A DNA stretch of 64,000 bases, taken from Dasyornis broadbenti (lineage: Eukaryota; Chordata; Aves; Passeriformes; Dasyornithidae). Below, piece after piece: positions 15,282 through 27,829 of this stretch (position 1 is its first letter; the number at the start of each line of letters is the position of its first letter). Below the pieces are notes generated by a model. That model was not told where the DNA came from. It ran no database searches and saw nothing but the letters and a program-made list of their open reading frames with translations. The stretch spans positions 512,346-576,345 of the forward strand of contig VZRN01001158.1 of assembly GCA_013397935.1 (NCBI GenBank). Direction: 5' to 3'. Both the position numbers and the translations under genes were made by a program.

Positions 15282-15763
15282 TCAGCACGGCCCCATCCCC
15301 GCGGAGTGCGCGGCGCTGCCGCCAGCCCAGCGCCGTCTCCCGCCGCCGGTAGCGCAGGCAGAGGCAGCGGCGGGGCGGAGCGCAGGCCCGGGGGACGGGC
15401 AGCGCCCTCAGCCTATCACAGCAGCGGGTTCGCGCATAATGAGGAGGGGCGGGGCGAGAGGGGGCAGAGTGCGCGCTGATTGGCTGATGCCGCGGGGGGG
15501 GCGGGGAATCGCCCCGTCGGGGCAGCGGCTTCGTCGCCCGCTGTCGCCGCGAGGTTGCCGAGCGTCCGTTCCGGCACCCCCGGGGCGGCTCCCGCTGGGG
15601 TGCGTGTGCTGAACATCGACTTCCAGCCCGGGACTTGCCGTGCCTTGCACCCCACGGCTGCGGGGAATCGCCAGCTGGGGGTCAGGCACTGGAGGCATCA
15701 TGGTGTTGGGAGCATCTCAGTCACTTTTTTCTCCTCCTTATCCTCTAAATAGTTGGATAATAA

Positions 15764-16094
15764 GGTCTCCAGGGAGACTTTATTGTGGTCTTTCAGTACC
15801 TAAAGGGGGATTATAAAAAAGGTGGAAACAAACCTTTTAGCACAGTCAAGGGGTAATGGTTTGAACTGATAGAGGGCAGGGTTAGATTAGATATGAGAAA
15901 GAATATTTTTTCGATGAGGGTGGTAGAACAGTGGCTCAGGTTGCCTAGAGAAGCTGTGGATGGCCCATCCTTGGAAATATTCAAGGCCAGGGTGGATGGG
16001 GCCTGGAGCAACCTGGTCTAGTGGAAGGCTCTTAACTGGACTAAATGACATTTAATGGTCCCTTCCAACCCAAACTATTCTGTGATTGTGTGAT
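15764..16094 (+). mobile_element. CR1 LINE 3' fragment
   Basis: This is a plus-oriented 5'-truncated CR1 copy. It carries the CTCCAGGGAGAC, CAGTACCTAAAGGGGG, AGAAGCTGTGGATGGCCC and CAAGGCCAGGGTGGATGG blocks typical of avian CR1. It ends with ATTCTGTGATTGTGTGAT. About 330 bp remain, and the reading frame is dead. It marks the upstream edge of the HS3ST3B1 promoter region. Confidence 0.9.
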
Positions 16095-18221
16095 TTGCCT
16101 GTTCTTTTGATGAGTTGGCTTTTCAATAAGCCACACCTTCTGTTGTGTTGTATTTTCTGAAATCCCTGCCTGTACAAATCCTGGTGAGATTTGCCACGGT
16201 CCATGCTATGGGAGTAACACACAGGAACCAAACCCAACACAACAGCTCTTGAAAGGCAAACTAAGATCATCTGTTTGAGGAGTTCCTTCCCACAACACCA
16301 TTAACTCTGGGACCCTTCTTTCCAGGACCAGATCGCTCCAGCATTCTCCAGGGATGGGGATTTTGCACATTCCATGGAAGTGCTTTAGCCATTATTGTCC
16401 CAGCAATCATGTAACTTACAGCTCCAATGTGTTTGGGCAGCTTTGCTCTCATGTTTTTATTAAAAGATGCATAAATTGTTGTACAGAATTTGCTGATTTC
16501 AGAGCACTTTTGCACTGAGGGTAGAGTGAGGTTTTGCTGAAAAGTATTTTGAAACTTTCCCCTAGACAAGAATAGAATCTTTTCAGCATGAAAAGCCTTG
16601 ATTTTGTGTGTCAGAAGCAATAGCATGATCCGGGCTTAATCATGTATCAACTTTACATCAATTCCTGAACTGTTCTGCAAAAGTGAATTGTTTCCATCGC
16701 ACTGGCTGTGGTGTGAGAATCTTGTAAAATGGTCTGAAACGACGAACTGGAGTTTACAAACTAATTAAACCAAGCAGATTGAAGAGGGGAATTAAAACCC
16801 TGAGAGGTGTATGACTTCTCTAAAAGTTGCTCAGTGGGTTAACACAGGGCTTGGGACCCCCAAATCTCCATTAGTACCAGTGTCACTCATCCCCATTCTC
16901 CCCTGGACCAGGTATTTGCAAAGCCGATTTTGGGATGACACAAGGACAACTCTTGTACTTCAGCTACAGAGTCAACAGCGAACAATTTCAACATTTCTCC
17001 GCTGTGAGATAGAAGAGGTGGCACCGCTGGGCTCTCTGTGGTGTGAAGGCTGATCCCAACCAAGCAGAGACAGAGGCGCCAAGCTGTGGCAGGAGGAAGG
17101 AGGAATTACTTCCCAGTTTCCCTCTGTGTGCTGGCAAAGCTATACCAGCTGGCCCAGATGGGTAATTGTGAAGAGAATTAAAGACGACAGTTCCAGGAGA
17201 TGCGTGAATCACAGCTGTGGGCAGCAATCGTTCCACAGATGCCTCTCCTGCACCCAGGTTTACTCACCTCTGCACTTGGTGTTTTGCACGATTCCAAACA
17301 AAATCCACTGCTTCCACACACGGATTGCTCCACTGCACATTCCTACACACATGAGCTAACAGGGAAACCCTTCAGATGGAATAATTCTCCTTGTTACTTA
17401 CATCCACCAGCACCAGCCAGGATAACATCAACAAAATGTCACAGAAAGTTTGGTTTAAGCCTTTAATATATGTCAGCTGTAGCTTGTAAAAGCTGGATTG
17501 GCTTTTTAAGAAAAATAGCCCCAAGATAGGTTTTACTGTAATTGTATCTTCAACAGTTGGATGTCAGGATTTTTTTCCCTAGGAATGGCAAATGGGTAAG
17601 TGATCAGAAACAGCATCCCTGCAAAGGTAGGTCAGGAGGAGGGCTGGGAGAGGTATTGACAAGCGGGTTAGGAACCAATTGTGGCTCCATCCTCCAGAGT
17701 GACCCACTGCCTCCAGCTGGAGACCACACGGCTGCTTGGCAGGACGCGGGTCTCCTCCATTCCTGCTGCCATGTGAAGAGCAGGGCTCCAGCTGGGCTCA
17801 GCACTTCCTGTTGGCTCCTGGAATTTGCTTAACATGCCACGTGCAGCAGTTGTGGCAGGAGCATGTGTGCTGTGGCCACAGATGGGGGCATAGGGTGAGA
17901 AACGTCTTGAAGAAACAGAGTTGGAAAGGAATGGGCACAACCAGAAATGCACAGCTGGGTTTGCTGCATGCCCTGGAATCAGAGCAGTGGCTGTCTTGCT
18001 GGCTGGTTAATCAATAACTAATTGAGCTGCATCGTACAGTCTCCATATCCCGTGTCTTGATAATTATTGATTACACAGATGGCACTGGGAAGGTGCAGCT
18101 CCTGACAAGGGGTCACCATAGCACTTAGTGGAGCACTGCTGAGATGGGCCTGGAGAGCACCCAGCTCTGCAAAATGCACTCGTTAAAGCAGGGCAGAAAG
18201 CAGAGAGCCCAGCAGGCTTTC

Positions 18222-18404
18222 AAGCCAAGATGATGGTTGCCCAGAGAAGTTGGGGATGTCCCAATCCTGGAAGTGTTCAAGGCCAGGTTGGATGGGGCTT
18301 GGAGCAACCTGGTCTAGTGGAAGGTGTCCCTGCCCATGGCAGGGGTTGGAACAAGATGATCTTTAAGGTCCTTTCCAATCCAAATTATTCTGTGATTCTG
18401 TGAT
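18222..18404 (+). mobile_element. CR1 LINE 3' fragment
   Basis: This plus-oriented CR1 3' end includes GTTGCCCAGAGAAG, CAAGGCCAGGTTGGATGG, CCTGGTCTAGTGGAAGGTGT and the terminal ATTCTGTGATTCTGTGAT. About 180 bp are retained. It looks relatively well preserved. Confidence 0.92.
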
Positions 18405-19704
18405 CAAATCCACAGTGAGGACAGAGGAAGGGTCAAGTCTCTCAAGTCATCTCCCCAACATCCACCCTGGGTGACTCCTCCCAGGCCATGTGTCCTACAG
18501 ATGCAGCCACGTGCTTTACAGCATTTTCTTGGAGTCTGACATCAGGCAGCAGTTTCCAGTGCTGATCCTGTCCTGTCAGGATGCTGAGCTTCACCTTGTT
18601 GCTTTATCTCTTCCCAATCAGAAAATCCATATGTCCTTTTAGCAAGTGTTACTTTTCTGACACTTGAAGAGGCCATTTCTGAAACGCTCTGGAATGCTCC
18701 ATCTTCTGAAAGAGCATAGCTCTTCAGAGATCTGCAGGAGCAAGCCCTGATGGGGCAATAAATAGGAGCAAGTACCCAAAATCAAGCCAGTGTGCTCTTG
18801 GTCCCAATCCAGAGAGGATGCAGTTTTCCTGACATGGTTAAAGTTCTGTCTGGAGAAAAGTAATTCACCATTTCATGATGTTAAGCAAGTGCCTGATCAT
18901 GGGAAAATGAGGCATTCTAGAGCGTGTAACTGGAGTGGTCTGCTGCATAGTGGCCTGGCCAGAGAGGAGGTGACCACCTTTTTGGGAACAGACAGCACCC
19001 AGAACACTGAGATGTAGGGTTTTGGTGTGAGACTTCTGCATTCCTTGGCCATCCATAAGTATCTATAATGGGATTTTGTCCTTATTGCAGAGATGTTCCT
19101 CAGTCAACTGTCTCAGCCCTCTCCCCCTTGCAGGGTCCCAGGAAGAGCAGTCCTGCGCTTCTTTATTCCGCTTTTTCCCATCGCAAGAAATCCTTATTGC
19201 TGTCTCCTCCCCTTGCTTCTGCCACACGTGCCCCGTGCAGTGCACCCTGTGCTATTCCAGAGCACACAGGAGCTGAGGATCACCAATGGATAAATCTTGT
19301 GTGTCAACAGCCTTCTCTCCACTGCACACATCTGCTGGACTTGTCTTAATGTCACAATAGTGAGGTAAGAGCTGGGGGAAAGCGATGAGGACATTAGGGT
19401 TTTTGCCCTGAAAAACACGTGCTTTAACCTGTAGAGGCACAGCTTGCTGTGAACGTTCTTGAATCAGGATTGCTGGACCAGCAGGCAGTGGCCATCTGCA
19501 GTGGCAGCTGCAAGCAGCCAGATGGTGGGACTGGGCCACCCTGGGGGAGACAGGCCATGGCGTGACTGCGGGTGCTATCACTGGGGCTCAACACAGCTCA
19601 GCCACTAGCAAGGCAAGCACCCAGGGCTTTATGCAACCCCTCTGCATCCACGTCCAAGTGCCACATAATGCCTTAGAGCCCTCAGCTGTGGCTTCATAAC
19701 CACT

Positions 19705-19750
19705 GCCCAGAGACATCCCAGGAACATCCTAGGGACACCCCAGGGACATC
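19705..19750 (+). repeat. Degenerate 11-12 bp tandem repeat (GGGACATCCC-like)
   Basis: About four imperfect tandem units of an AGGGACATCCC-type word occur in a row. A similar short cluster is at 33668-33712. It is minisatellite-like and too short to be sure of. Confidence 0.45.
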
Positions 19751-20695
19751 GTTGCCTCTCACAGTGTCCCGCTGAGTTGTCCTGGGCGTGCTCCCACCAG
19801 GGCAGTGGGCAGCACCACTGTACAGATGTAAGAGGAGATCTTGTTTCTCTTAACCTGAAACCATTTCCTTTCCCCCACTGCCCTACCTCCCCTTGCTGCC
19901 TAATTTGTCCCCAGGGTTTTAATATCTATTTCTCCAAGTGCCACGAGCCAAATTTACTGCTCGCATAACTGCACCAACTTCAATGGAGAAGAGCATTTAG
20001 AGTGCTCCAAGGAGGCGTCAGTAGGAGTGATGTGATGGAATTGAGTAAAGGAAAATATAGTCTGACTGTCAAGGAGAGTTTCCTACCAGCGAAATCTGTA
20101 GACTGGGGAAGTTTCCCATGGGAACAAGCAGAAACCAAGTTGCTGAAGTCATTTTAAACCAGCACAAGAGAATGGGAAATCAGCCTGGTGACTGGCCAGA
20201 AGGAAAGGAGAGATGACATAATGCTACTTCTCTGTCTCTAATTTCTGTGGCTGCATTGCTTTGTCCATGGAATTATTTTAATGCAACTGGATTTCTCTTT
20301 GTTTTGGGTGATGCGATGGCCCTTGCTGCTTTGGAGAAGTTTCAACTCCTCTGCTCAATTCTGCCCTGGTTTAAAGCAATACCCACTGCAGCCCCCATTA
20401 GTCTTCCTCTGATTTCTGCTGCTTGCAAACCCCTTCTGGGGTCTTTTCAGGCTTTTTCCCTGACTTACCTGTGCCTATGGCTCCAGTCTTGTACTTATCG
20501 AGCTGTACAGAATGGAGCAGCCACTGGGAATAGGAGGGTTCATCCAGGCCGACAATGCCATGTGGGGCTACGGAAGGTACCACACATGGAGGTGTAGCTC
20601 ACTGGCAAGCAGGAGACAGCCCACGGATGTAAACATTCCTACCTTCAGGGATCCTTCAGGCAGATTCCTCGTAGATAATTTGCTGAAAAATCACC

Positions 20696-20765
20696 AAGGA
20701 ATGATTTTCATCACTATATATTTTCATCATCATCTATTTTCATCATAAAGGAATGATTTTCATCA
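20696..20765 (+). repeat. Local direct repeat with TTTCATCA units
   Basis: The 18-base word AAGGAATGATTTTCATCA occurs at 20696-20713 and again at 20748-20765. Between the copies are extra TTTTCATCATCAT and TTTTCATCAT units. This is a recent-looking slippage or duplication product. Confidence 0.8.
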
Positions 20766-20984
20766 AGGCACGTAGGGAAATACTGCTTTCCCTGGTGACC
20801 TCTGGCTCTGGTAAGCCCTGCCTGCCTAATGTGGCCTCTGTGGATAAAATCAGGGCTGCTGATGCAGCAGCCATGCCCTGCTACCACCCAGTGGCTTTGG
20901 CAACCTCTTGCCCATGGAACTTCCTAATGTATTTATGAATGACTTAACATTCGCTCACCGTCCCAGCATTAACAAGTTAAAGCT

Positions 20985-21320
20985 CTAGTGCAACCTCCTA
21001 CCTCACACAGTTCCCAGATAATTACAGATTAGAACTGGCTAATTTTTATTTTTGTAAAGCTGTCAGAGATCTATGTTTGTTATTATTGTCCCCTAGGTTG
21101 CCAGTTGCATCAATACATATGTAAAACCCCCTTTGATCTCTAAGTATAATGACAGAGATTTATCAAATGTTTGCCTTTTTCTGTCTCTTTGAAAAGGCTG
21201 ATTTACGGAGTGCAGTCCCTACCTCCCTTCCTCTCTTGAAATATGAAGTGTTTGTGAGCAGCCAAGGTAATATTTAATATCCTGCCAAGAATCCTTTGCA
21301 CTTCCTAACAAATGAACTAC
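20985..21320. other. Candidate conserved non-coding element (AT-rich)
   Basis: No gene was seen. The block is AT-rich with unique sequence and several transcription-factor-like words, including AATTACAGATTAGA and a SOX-like TTATTATTGT. Composition suggests a possible enhancer between COX10 and HS3ST3B1. This is inference without alignment. Confidence 0.2.
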
Positions 21321-22529
21321 AACCTAACCAAATGGTTCACATCTGTTTAGCCTCTTCTTCTTTTTAACTAAACAAATTAGCATTAGAATACCTGGGAGGG
21401 ACACAAAGTCCCTTTCTAGATGACAGAACACAGACAATTATTAGCAAGGGGAGTAATTGTACTGAAAGGAGCAGGCATGGACCTAGCAGATGTTTTCACA
21501 TCTCCTGTAGTGTCCATGAATGACCCGCACCACAGTGGACACACTGCCACGGCCTTTTGAAGTGGGTGAGGAGTCCATTCACAGTCGCCTTCTGAATGAA
21601 ATTAAAGGCACCGGCCCCAGTGAGTTAAGTGTTCCATTTAAACCACTTCCAGCAAAGACAGGTTTTGCTGGGCAGTGGTTTCCCTCATAAATGGCTAAAA
21701 TAAAGAGCATCACCCCACTCCTCCCCACTCACAGGCGCAGGATGCTCAAGAGGCAACAGCCTGCTTTGGTTTTTTTTCTGTTTTCACCAGTGCTTTCTTA
21801 CCCCAAGAGCATCAAACCACCCAGCCTCATCACCCTTCCTCTCCAGGAAATAGGGTGTGATGAGTTATTTGGGGTTTAGGAGAATCACAAGGCACAAATG
21901 AACATCTGCAAAGTATAGGCTGGATTATTACAGTCTCCTACAGCCTGCACATGGGCAATTACAAACTCACACCCCTCCAACCACGCAGTGCCTTTCAAGC
22001 ACCCTTATTCCCATGGGGGTCCCAAACACCTTTTAATCAGAGGTTCAGGAGAGGCTCTGGGGCAGAGGTGGGACGGGATGGGGTGAGACAGGCTCTCCAA
22101 TGAGCACTCACTTAATTGGATTCATCGCTGGAGGAGGTAGCCAAAGGAAACACATGTTTTATTAGGGCTAACACTTAGTTTTATTATAAATGTTTTGAAA
22201 AAGAAAACACTCTAAAGCTTCACAGAGATACTGCTATTAATACATCATCTGAATAACAAGTGATTAAAACCAACAACAGCTATTACCAAAATGTGGCTTT
22301 GTAGCACTGGACCGCATGGGATGCAGCCGGGAAAATCATTATGAGCACACCAGCAGGGTGCAATTATAAATAAAAACAGCTCTGTAAAGACTACAAAAGC
22401 AGCAATAATCAGTCCGGTCTGTGGTTTAGTGAGGGCTACAGACATTACGGAAGGTGCTACTTATTAGCAGAGCCAGGGACACCACTGGATGAAGGGATGC
22501 AACTTCAGGAGAAGTCAACAGAGGGAGTT

Positions 22530-22860
22530 CCCGCCACCGCAGCCAAGCGAGACTCGGTCCGCACGTCCCGGCAGCCGCGCGGAACAATCCCTGTCCCTCC
22601 GGCCGTGTGTCCAGCACGGCCTTCCTGCAGTCCCCGCTGTAACAAAGGCGTACAAGCGGCGGACAGGCTCCAGAGCTCTGAGCTATGGAATCCAACAGCG
22701 CCTCTAGCATGGGCACAGCTCCAGAAACAGACCACGCCGAGGCTCAGCTCCGCGGGTACCTCATTCAGCTGCACTTCTTCCAGCCTGGTGGCTCCTCGTC
22801 TCACCCACAGGCACCTCCCAAACACCCCTACGGAGCAATCCCTGCAGAAGCCCAGCGATG
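22530..22860. promoter_or_regulatory. Isolated CpG-rich patch (possible orphan CpG island)
   Basis: I counted roughly 24 CpG dinucleotides in about 330 bp, far above the surrounding intergenic DNA. The patch is about 7 kb upstream of the HS3ST3B1 promoter and 5 kb beyond the COX10 3' end. Open frames run through it on both strands, as is usual in CpG-rich DNA, but none resembles a known protein. It could be the promoter of a non-coding RNA, an orphan CpG island enhancer, or the first exon of an unrecognised gene. Confidence 0.45.
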
Positions 22861-24764
22861 CTGCTGCCAGCAGGAGCATGGGATGCAGTGCTGGGTAACT
22901 CCTGGGGGCCAGACCTGCCAGGCAGCAGTTACAGCACAGAGGACAGGTCCCCTCCCACCCCACAACAGAAGTGTTTGTCATCTGTTGGCAGCCCTGGAGG
23001 CACTGTGTGGCCTGGGCAAGGTCCATGGGGTCCCACAGGGTGGGGACAGACCTAGACCCTGTGCAGAGCTCTGAATAGTACAGGGAAGAAGTGGCATGGG
23101 AACATCTGCTTGCAGATACTTCCATTACACTCTTGCCAATGCTCAGTTTTGAAGTGAGGATGGTTAATCATCCTCACTCCCAACATATTGCCAGCTCCTG
23201 CCAGTCTTTGCTTCTGTTGAAGCCCAAGTACAAGGACAGAGCAATCAGATGAGGGAGAAGAGATCTAAATATTATTCCTCTCTGCTTCTGGGTGACTATA
23301 TGGCCCCAGCCATGCTGCTTCCCCCTGGCATGCCTCAGTTTCCCTTTGGTGCTGCTGGGAGTGGTTCAGTGAAGGGATGGCCTTGGCAGCTCTGCAGCAC
23401 GAATACACATCCAAACCTTGGAATTCAGCTGATAAACTCAGGCTGTTCCCTTCCCCAGTCTGGATGCCGTCCAGCAGCTCCCCTGAAAGCACTGCGGAAA
23501 TGTCTTAATTACCTTGGTTGCATCTCTGTTTCAGCTTTAATTTGATACAGTGTCCCGTCTCCATGGAAAAAAAAAAAAAAAAACAAAAAAACCCAAACAT
23601 CTCCCAGCCTTTCTCAGCAGCAAAAATCTTGATCTTTCTCCTTGGTTAAAAAAATAAAAGAGCTTTGAGTGCTGTATATTCGATCCTGCACTGGGAGGAG
23701 AAGGTTGGTGCTGGAGCCTGTCCTGCCAGGCTGGGAGATCCCCTGGCACCACGATCTGGTCTCTACACACCCTACCTTCAGGGATGGCTCTTTCCCTCTT
23801 CCTCCAGCTTGCTTTTTAGATGAGGAAGATGGGCAAGATGTCGACAGTGGTCCCAGTTAGGGATAGTTTGGTCAGTGTGGGGGATCAGATCCCTGCTGTT
23901 TCCAATCACCCAGGACAATTTCCCAAAGTCTGTGTTTCCCTTTAAGAACAGAGTCCAGCTACAGCTGCAGTTTTGAGGGGCACAGGCAATGTGTGTTACA
24001 GCACATATTCCATGGAAAAAAAGTATGAAAGAAAATCTGTAATTACAATAGAAAGTGTTAAAAAGAGGAGCAGGGGGCAGAAAGGACCCTGAGATACATC
24101 TGGGACAGCAAAACCAGGGGAAAAGCCTCAACTGCCAAACAGCCCCAGTCCTGGGGGCTGCCCACACTTTGGAGACACATGGAAACCTCCCTTTTGGTAC
24201 CCAACTCACTCAGTGGGCAAGACTGAGCCAAGTGTCCTAGAAAAATGGGAATACAGGCATGAATTCAGAGCTGTTCCAGCACTAGTGGTGAGCGCCAGGC
24301 ACACTCCTTTCTAGCACCTTCCTTTAGTCCTTGTGCCGTGCCAAAGCGCAGGGGCCATGGCAGCAGCTCTTCACCAGCTCCCCAGTACAATCCATGCCCA
24401 CCACATGCAAAGCATATCTTAGGAAGGGTCAGCAATGCTCAAACAAGCATTTGGGAGCCATGACCTTTCAGGCCCTGGGAGAAACACCCAGCACCCTCCC
24501 AGAATGATTTAATGCGCCAGCCTGAGCCTGCTGCCAAATCGCCAGTTTTCGCTCCAAGGCCTGGGGGTGCCAGAACTGGTTAGGAACGGTAGGAAAACAT
24601 CTCCACATTGTGGGAAAACAGCTCATTTTGCCAAGCCTGTTCTGTGAAACAGACGAACTGTACTTTTTTGAAATACTGGAAACTAGCCTGAGGTGCTGAC
24701 CCAGGCTGGCAAATCTTCAGCACAAACAGGTAAAGTCTGGAAGCAGAAAAGCGGAGGTGACAGA

Positions 24765-25058
24765 GGATGGTGCCAGACCCGTCAGTGGAGCCCAGTGACA
24801 GCAGAAGGAGCAGTGGCCATAAAATAAAACACAAGAAGTTCCACCTCAATATGAGAAAGAACTTAATTCCACAGAGGGTGGCAGAACACCAGAACAGCTG
24901 CCCTGGGACGATGTGGAGTCTCCCTGTCTGGAGATACTCCAAACCCACCTGGACATGTTTCTGTGTCACCTGCTCTGTGTGACCCTGCCTTGGCAGGGCA
25001 TTGGACGAGATGATCTCCAAGGGTCCCTTCCAACCCCAGCTATTCTGGGATTCTGTGA
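24765..25058 (+). mobile_element. CR1 LINE 3' fragment
   Basis: This is a plus-oriented CR1 copy of a somewhat different subfamily. It carries AAGTTCCACCTCAATATGAG, GTGACCCTGCCTTGGCAGGG, a GGACGAGATGATC block, and a terminal TATTCTGGGATTCTGTGAA. A long antisense open frame crosses it but is not a gene. Confidence 0.88.
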
Positions 25059-26016
25059 ACAGAAGGGTTCGTAAGGCAGCTCTGAAGCTCACTAGGCCTC
25101 CTGTTAGAGCCCTAGAAGCCTGTAGTACTTTTATTGCAGAAGGGATTAAAAACATTGAGGGAATCACCCAGAAGGGCACAGTCTGAGGGATCTCACGGAG
25201 GAGGGTCCTCACCAATGACATTTCTGAACTCACACCACCATTGTGACCTTTGTGACTCCAAACCAAGCCCATGCTGTTTGGGAGATGACGAACATTAGAA
25301 CCAGACTCTGACTTACCTTGGGCGCGGCCAAGTGCTGGACATGCACCCCTGGGGGAAAAGCCCTGCCCTGCAGCACTGACCTTGCCAGGATGGGAAGAAA
25401 TTGCAGCACCAAGAGGCAAGTAACAGACTCAAGGTCTCACAGCCAGCACATGGGGCATCCTACATCCCATGAGCCCTCACCAGGACTGGCTCTTTGCCTG
25501 GGTAAGAAATTCCATTGCTTGAAATGCCACTGGGGACAGCCTGCAATGAAGCATCTAGAATTACCACCTCCAGCAGAGCTGCTTAGTAGGAAACAGAGCT
25601 GATATCTCTGTTTTCTTAGCAAAGTGTTCTGTAGACACCCTGCATTTCCAAGGAAGAGAGGACTATCTAATCGCCTCTGGAGAGCAACCAGGACAACATG
25701 CTTTCTCTCTGTAATCATAATGATTTCTAATAGCATCACTTTGTTTCCATTCCTACTCTCCTGAGATTGTCAGAAGTGAAAAGGACGTGTGTTTTGCGTA
25801 AGCTTTGAAATGCTGTGGCCTGGCTGAGTGGGAAATGCTGCTGGAACCAGAAGAGTGTGAATGTGTGACTTTGCTGGGGCAGCTTATATCGGAGATTGAT
25901 ATGGGAAGTGAGGGGAAAAAAAAAAGCCCAGTGGGGGAAATGAGAAGCAAAGCACAGGGATTGGGTTTCTTCACTCACGCTGGAACAAGAGCAGAGCCCT
26001 TTGTTCCACAAACTGC

Positions 26017-26050
26017 CTGCTGTGCTGGGATGGCTGCTGTGCTGGGATGC
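26017..26050 (+). repeat. 17-bp tandem duplication
   Basis: Two adjacent 17-base units of CTGCTGTGCTGGGATG(G/C) differ at one base. This is a short slippage duplication in intergenic DNA. Confidence 0.85.
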
Positions 26051-26676
26051 CTCCCTGGCAGGGGTACCAGGATGCCTGCTCTGCTGAGGTACCACCCACG
26101 GCTCACACAGGACCTGGGGCTTCTTGTGAACTTAAGAGCTCAGGGCAACTCCAAGTCACACAGCTCAGCTCCCCACACCACCCCGTGAGGCCGGTGCTGT
26201 GCTCCGTGATCTGCTGAAGGTCAGGGCAAAGGAGAGATGAGGGGAGACCCCAGTCTCTCTGCAACTCCTCCAAGCCTTACCAAGTGCTCACCTTGCAGGG
26301 ATATTCAGGACAACGGGCATGGGCTGACAAACACATGAGCTGTTCCCTCCTCCAACAAGTATCTCCATCCCTGTTTTACAGCTGGAGTGCATTTCTTCTA
26401 GAGATCTGAAAGAATGAAGTTCTCCTGAGCCTCAGGGCTACTGTTTAATCCACAAAACCACACAAAAGGTTTTAAGTCCAAATAGACAAAATGCAGCTTC
26501 ATCCCCTTGAGTCACTGGTTCAAATTCCTCCATGAGCTTCAGTCCAGGCTTCTGATGGTGCAGAGCTGCTTCCTCTGACAGCAACACTGAGATGCGACCC
26601 TCTCAGCTACCAGCAGACCCAGGGCTAGAAGGGACATGGCACACCCCTGCTATTTTTTTCACTAGCACATAAAGAG

Positions 26677-26756
26677 CAGGTATTCCATGGCTGGGGGTTG
26701 GAACGAGATGGTATTTAAGATTCCCTTCAACCCAAACCATTTTGTGATTCTACATG
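26677..26756 (+). mobile_element. CR1 LINE 3' terminal remnant
   Basis: Only the last 80 bp or so of a plus-oriented CR1 remain: a GGGTTGGAACGAGATGG block, CCCTTCAACCCAAACC, and a decayed ATTTTGTGATTCTA end. Confidence 0.8.
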
Positions 26757-27829
26757 ACCAGTTCATGGGGAGTTCCTGAGTAACCAGGATAAAGAGTGAC
26801 AATCAACCTATATTGAAGTTATCCAAATGGGATAAGATAAAAATAAAATTGCAATTCCATGAACTAACTGCTGTTTCAGGTTCAAGGAGCCCTCAAAGCC
26901 TGATGTTTGCACAGCCCAGCACAGAGACGCAGAAAGCCCAGGTTTACCACCTCTGCAAAGCCATCCCAGCAAGGCATCTCATGCACCTCACCTACCTCTT
27001 TCCCTGAAGAATCTGAGCAGCAGTATCAGCAGTGCTGGAGGGGGGAATGGTTGGCATTAGTTCTCCCTGGAGGGTCACAGGGGCCAGAAACACCCTTGGG
27101 TGACAGCAGACAGTTCAGGATTTTTTATTTTCCATAGTGGCACCAGCAATATTGAAAAGGGACCGAGGAGCACCTACTGGAACATCCATCTGCCACCAAG
27201 GCTTCAGTTTGGCAAGGTGTCTGTTTCCAAGGCACATGCAACAGCAAAACTTCCCGAAGGCAGTAAAACGGCAGTAGATGGTTTCATCTACACCTGACAC
27301 ATGGCCAGTGTGTAGCAGAGCAGAGAACACTTTCTAGGTAAAGAAAGCTTTTCTTTTTAAATAAGAAATTTAAATAAGATATAATCTTACATTTAAATCC
27401 CAGATCCACTGATTCTTAAGCAATGCTTTCTCTCCAGGCCAGACCCACTGGGTGTGGAGATGTTGGTGCAACCCAGTGGCCTGCATTTTGCAGACATTCA
27501 GCGATGATTACAAAGCTCCCATCCAGCCCTAAACCCCATGAATGTTACACATTTTGGCCCAAGAAATGAAGATGACTCTCTTCAGAACACAACCACAGGC
27601 ATGTCCTCGAGACCTTTAATCAGAATGGAATTCCTCAGCAGCACCTGGGAATTGCAGCCCATCTGAAGCCTGACTCTATAATGACTTAGGAGAAATCCAC
27701 AACCCTCTTGCCTCAGCACCACTTTCCGCCTCTGGGGGTAAAATCTGTGGGTTTTTTGTGAGCCATCCGCTCTTTCCAGATTCCTCTCCCGCCTAAAGGT
27801 TGATCAAATTCTTTGGTTTCACGCAAACC

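Noticed and set aside
22505..23125. 206-codon minus-strand frame, with overlapping plus-strand frames
   Set aside because: CpG-rich DNA lacks stop codons by composition, and both strands are open. The sequence has no recognisable domain. It is kept only as a CpG patch.
24580..25419. Long open frame (279 codons) on the minus strand
   Set aside because: It runs antisense through a plus-oriented CR1 fragment (24765-25058) and resembles no protein family. There is no promoter or splice support.
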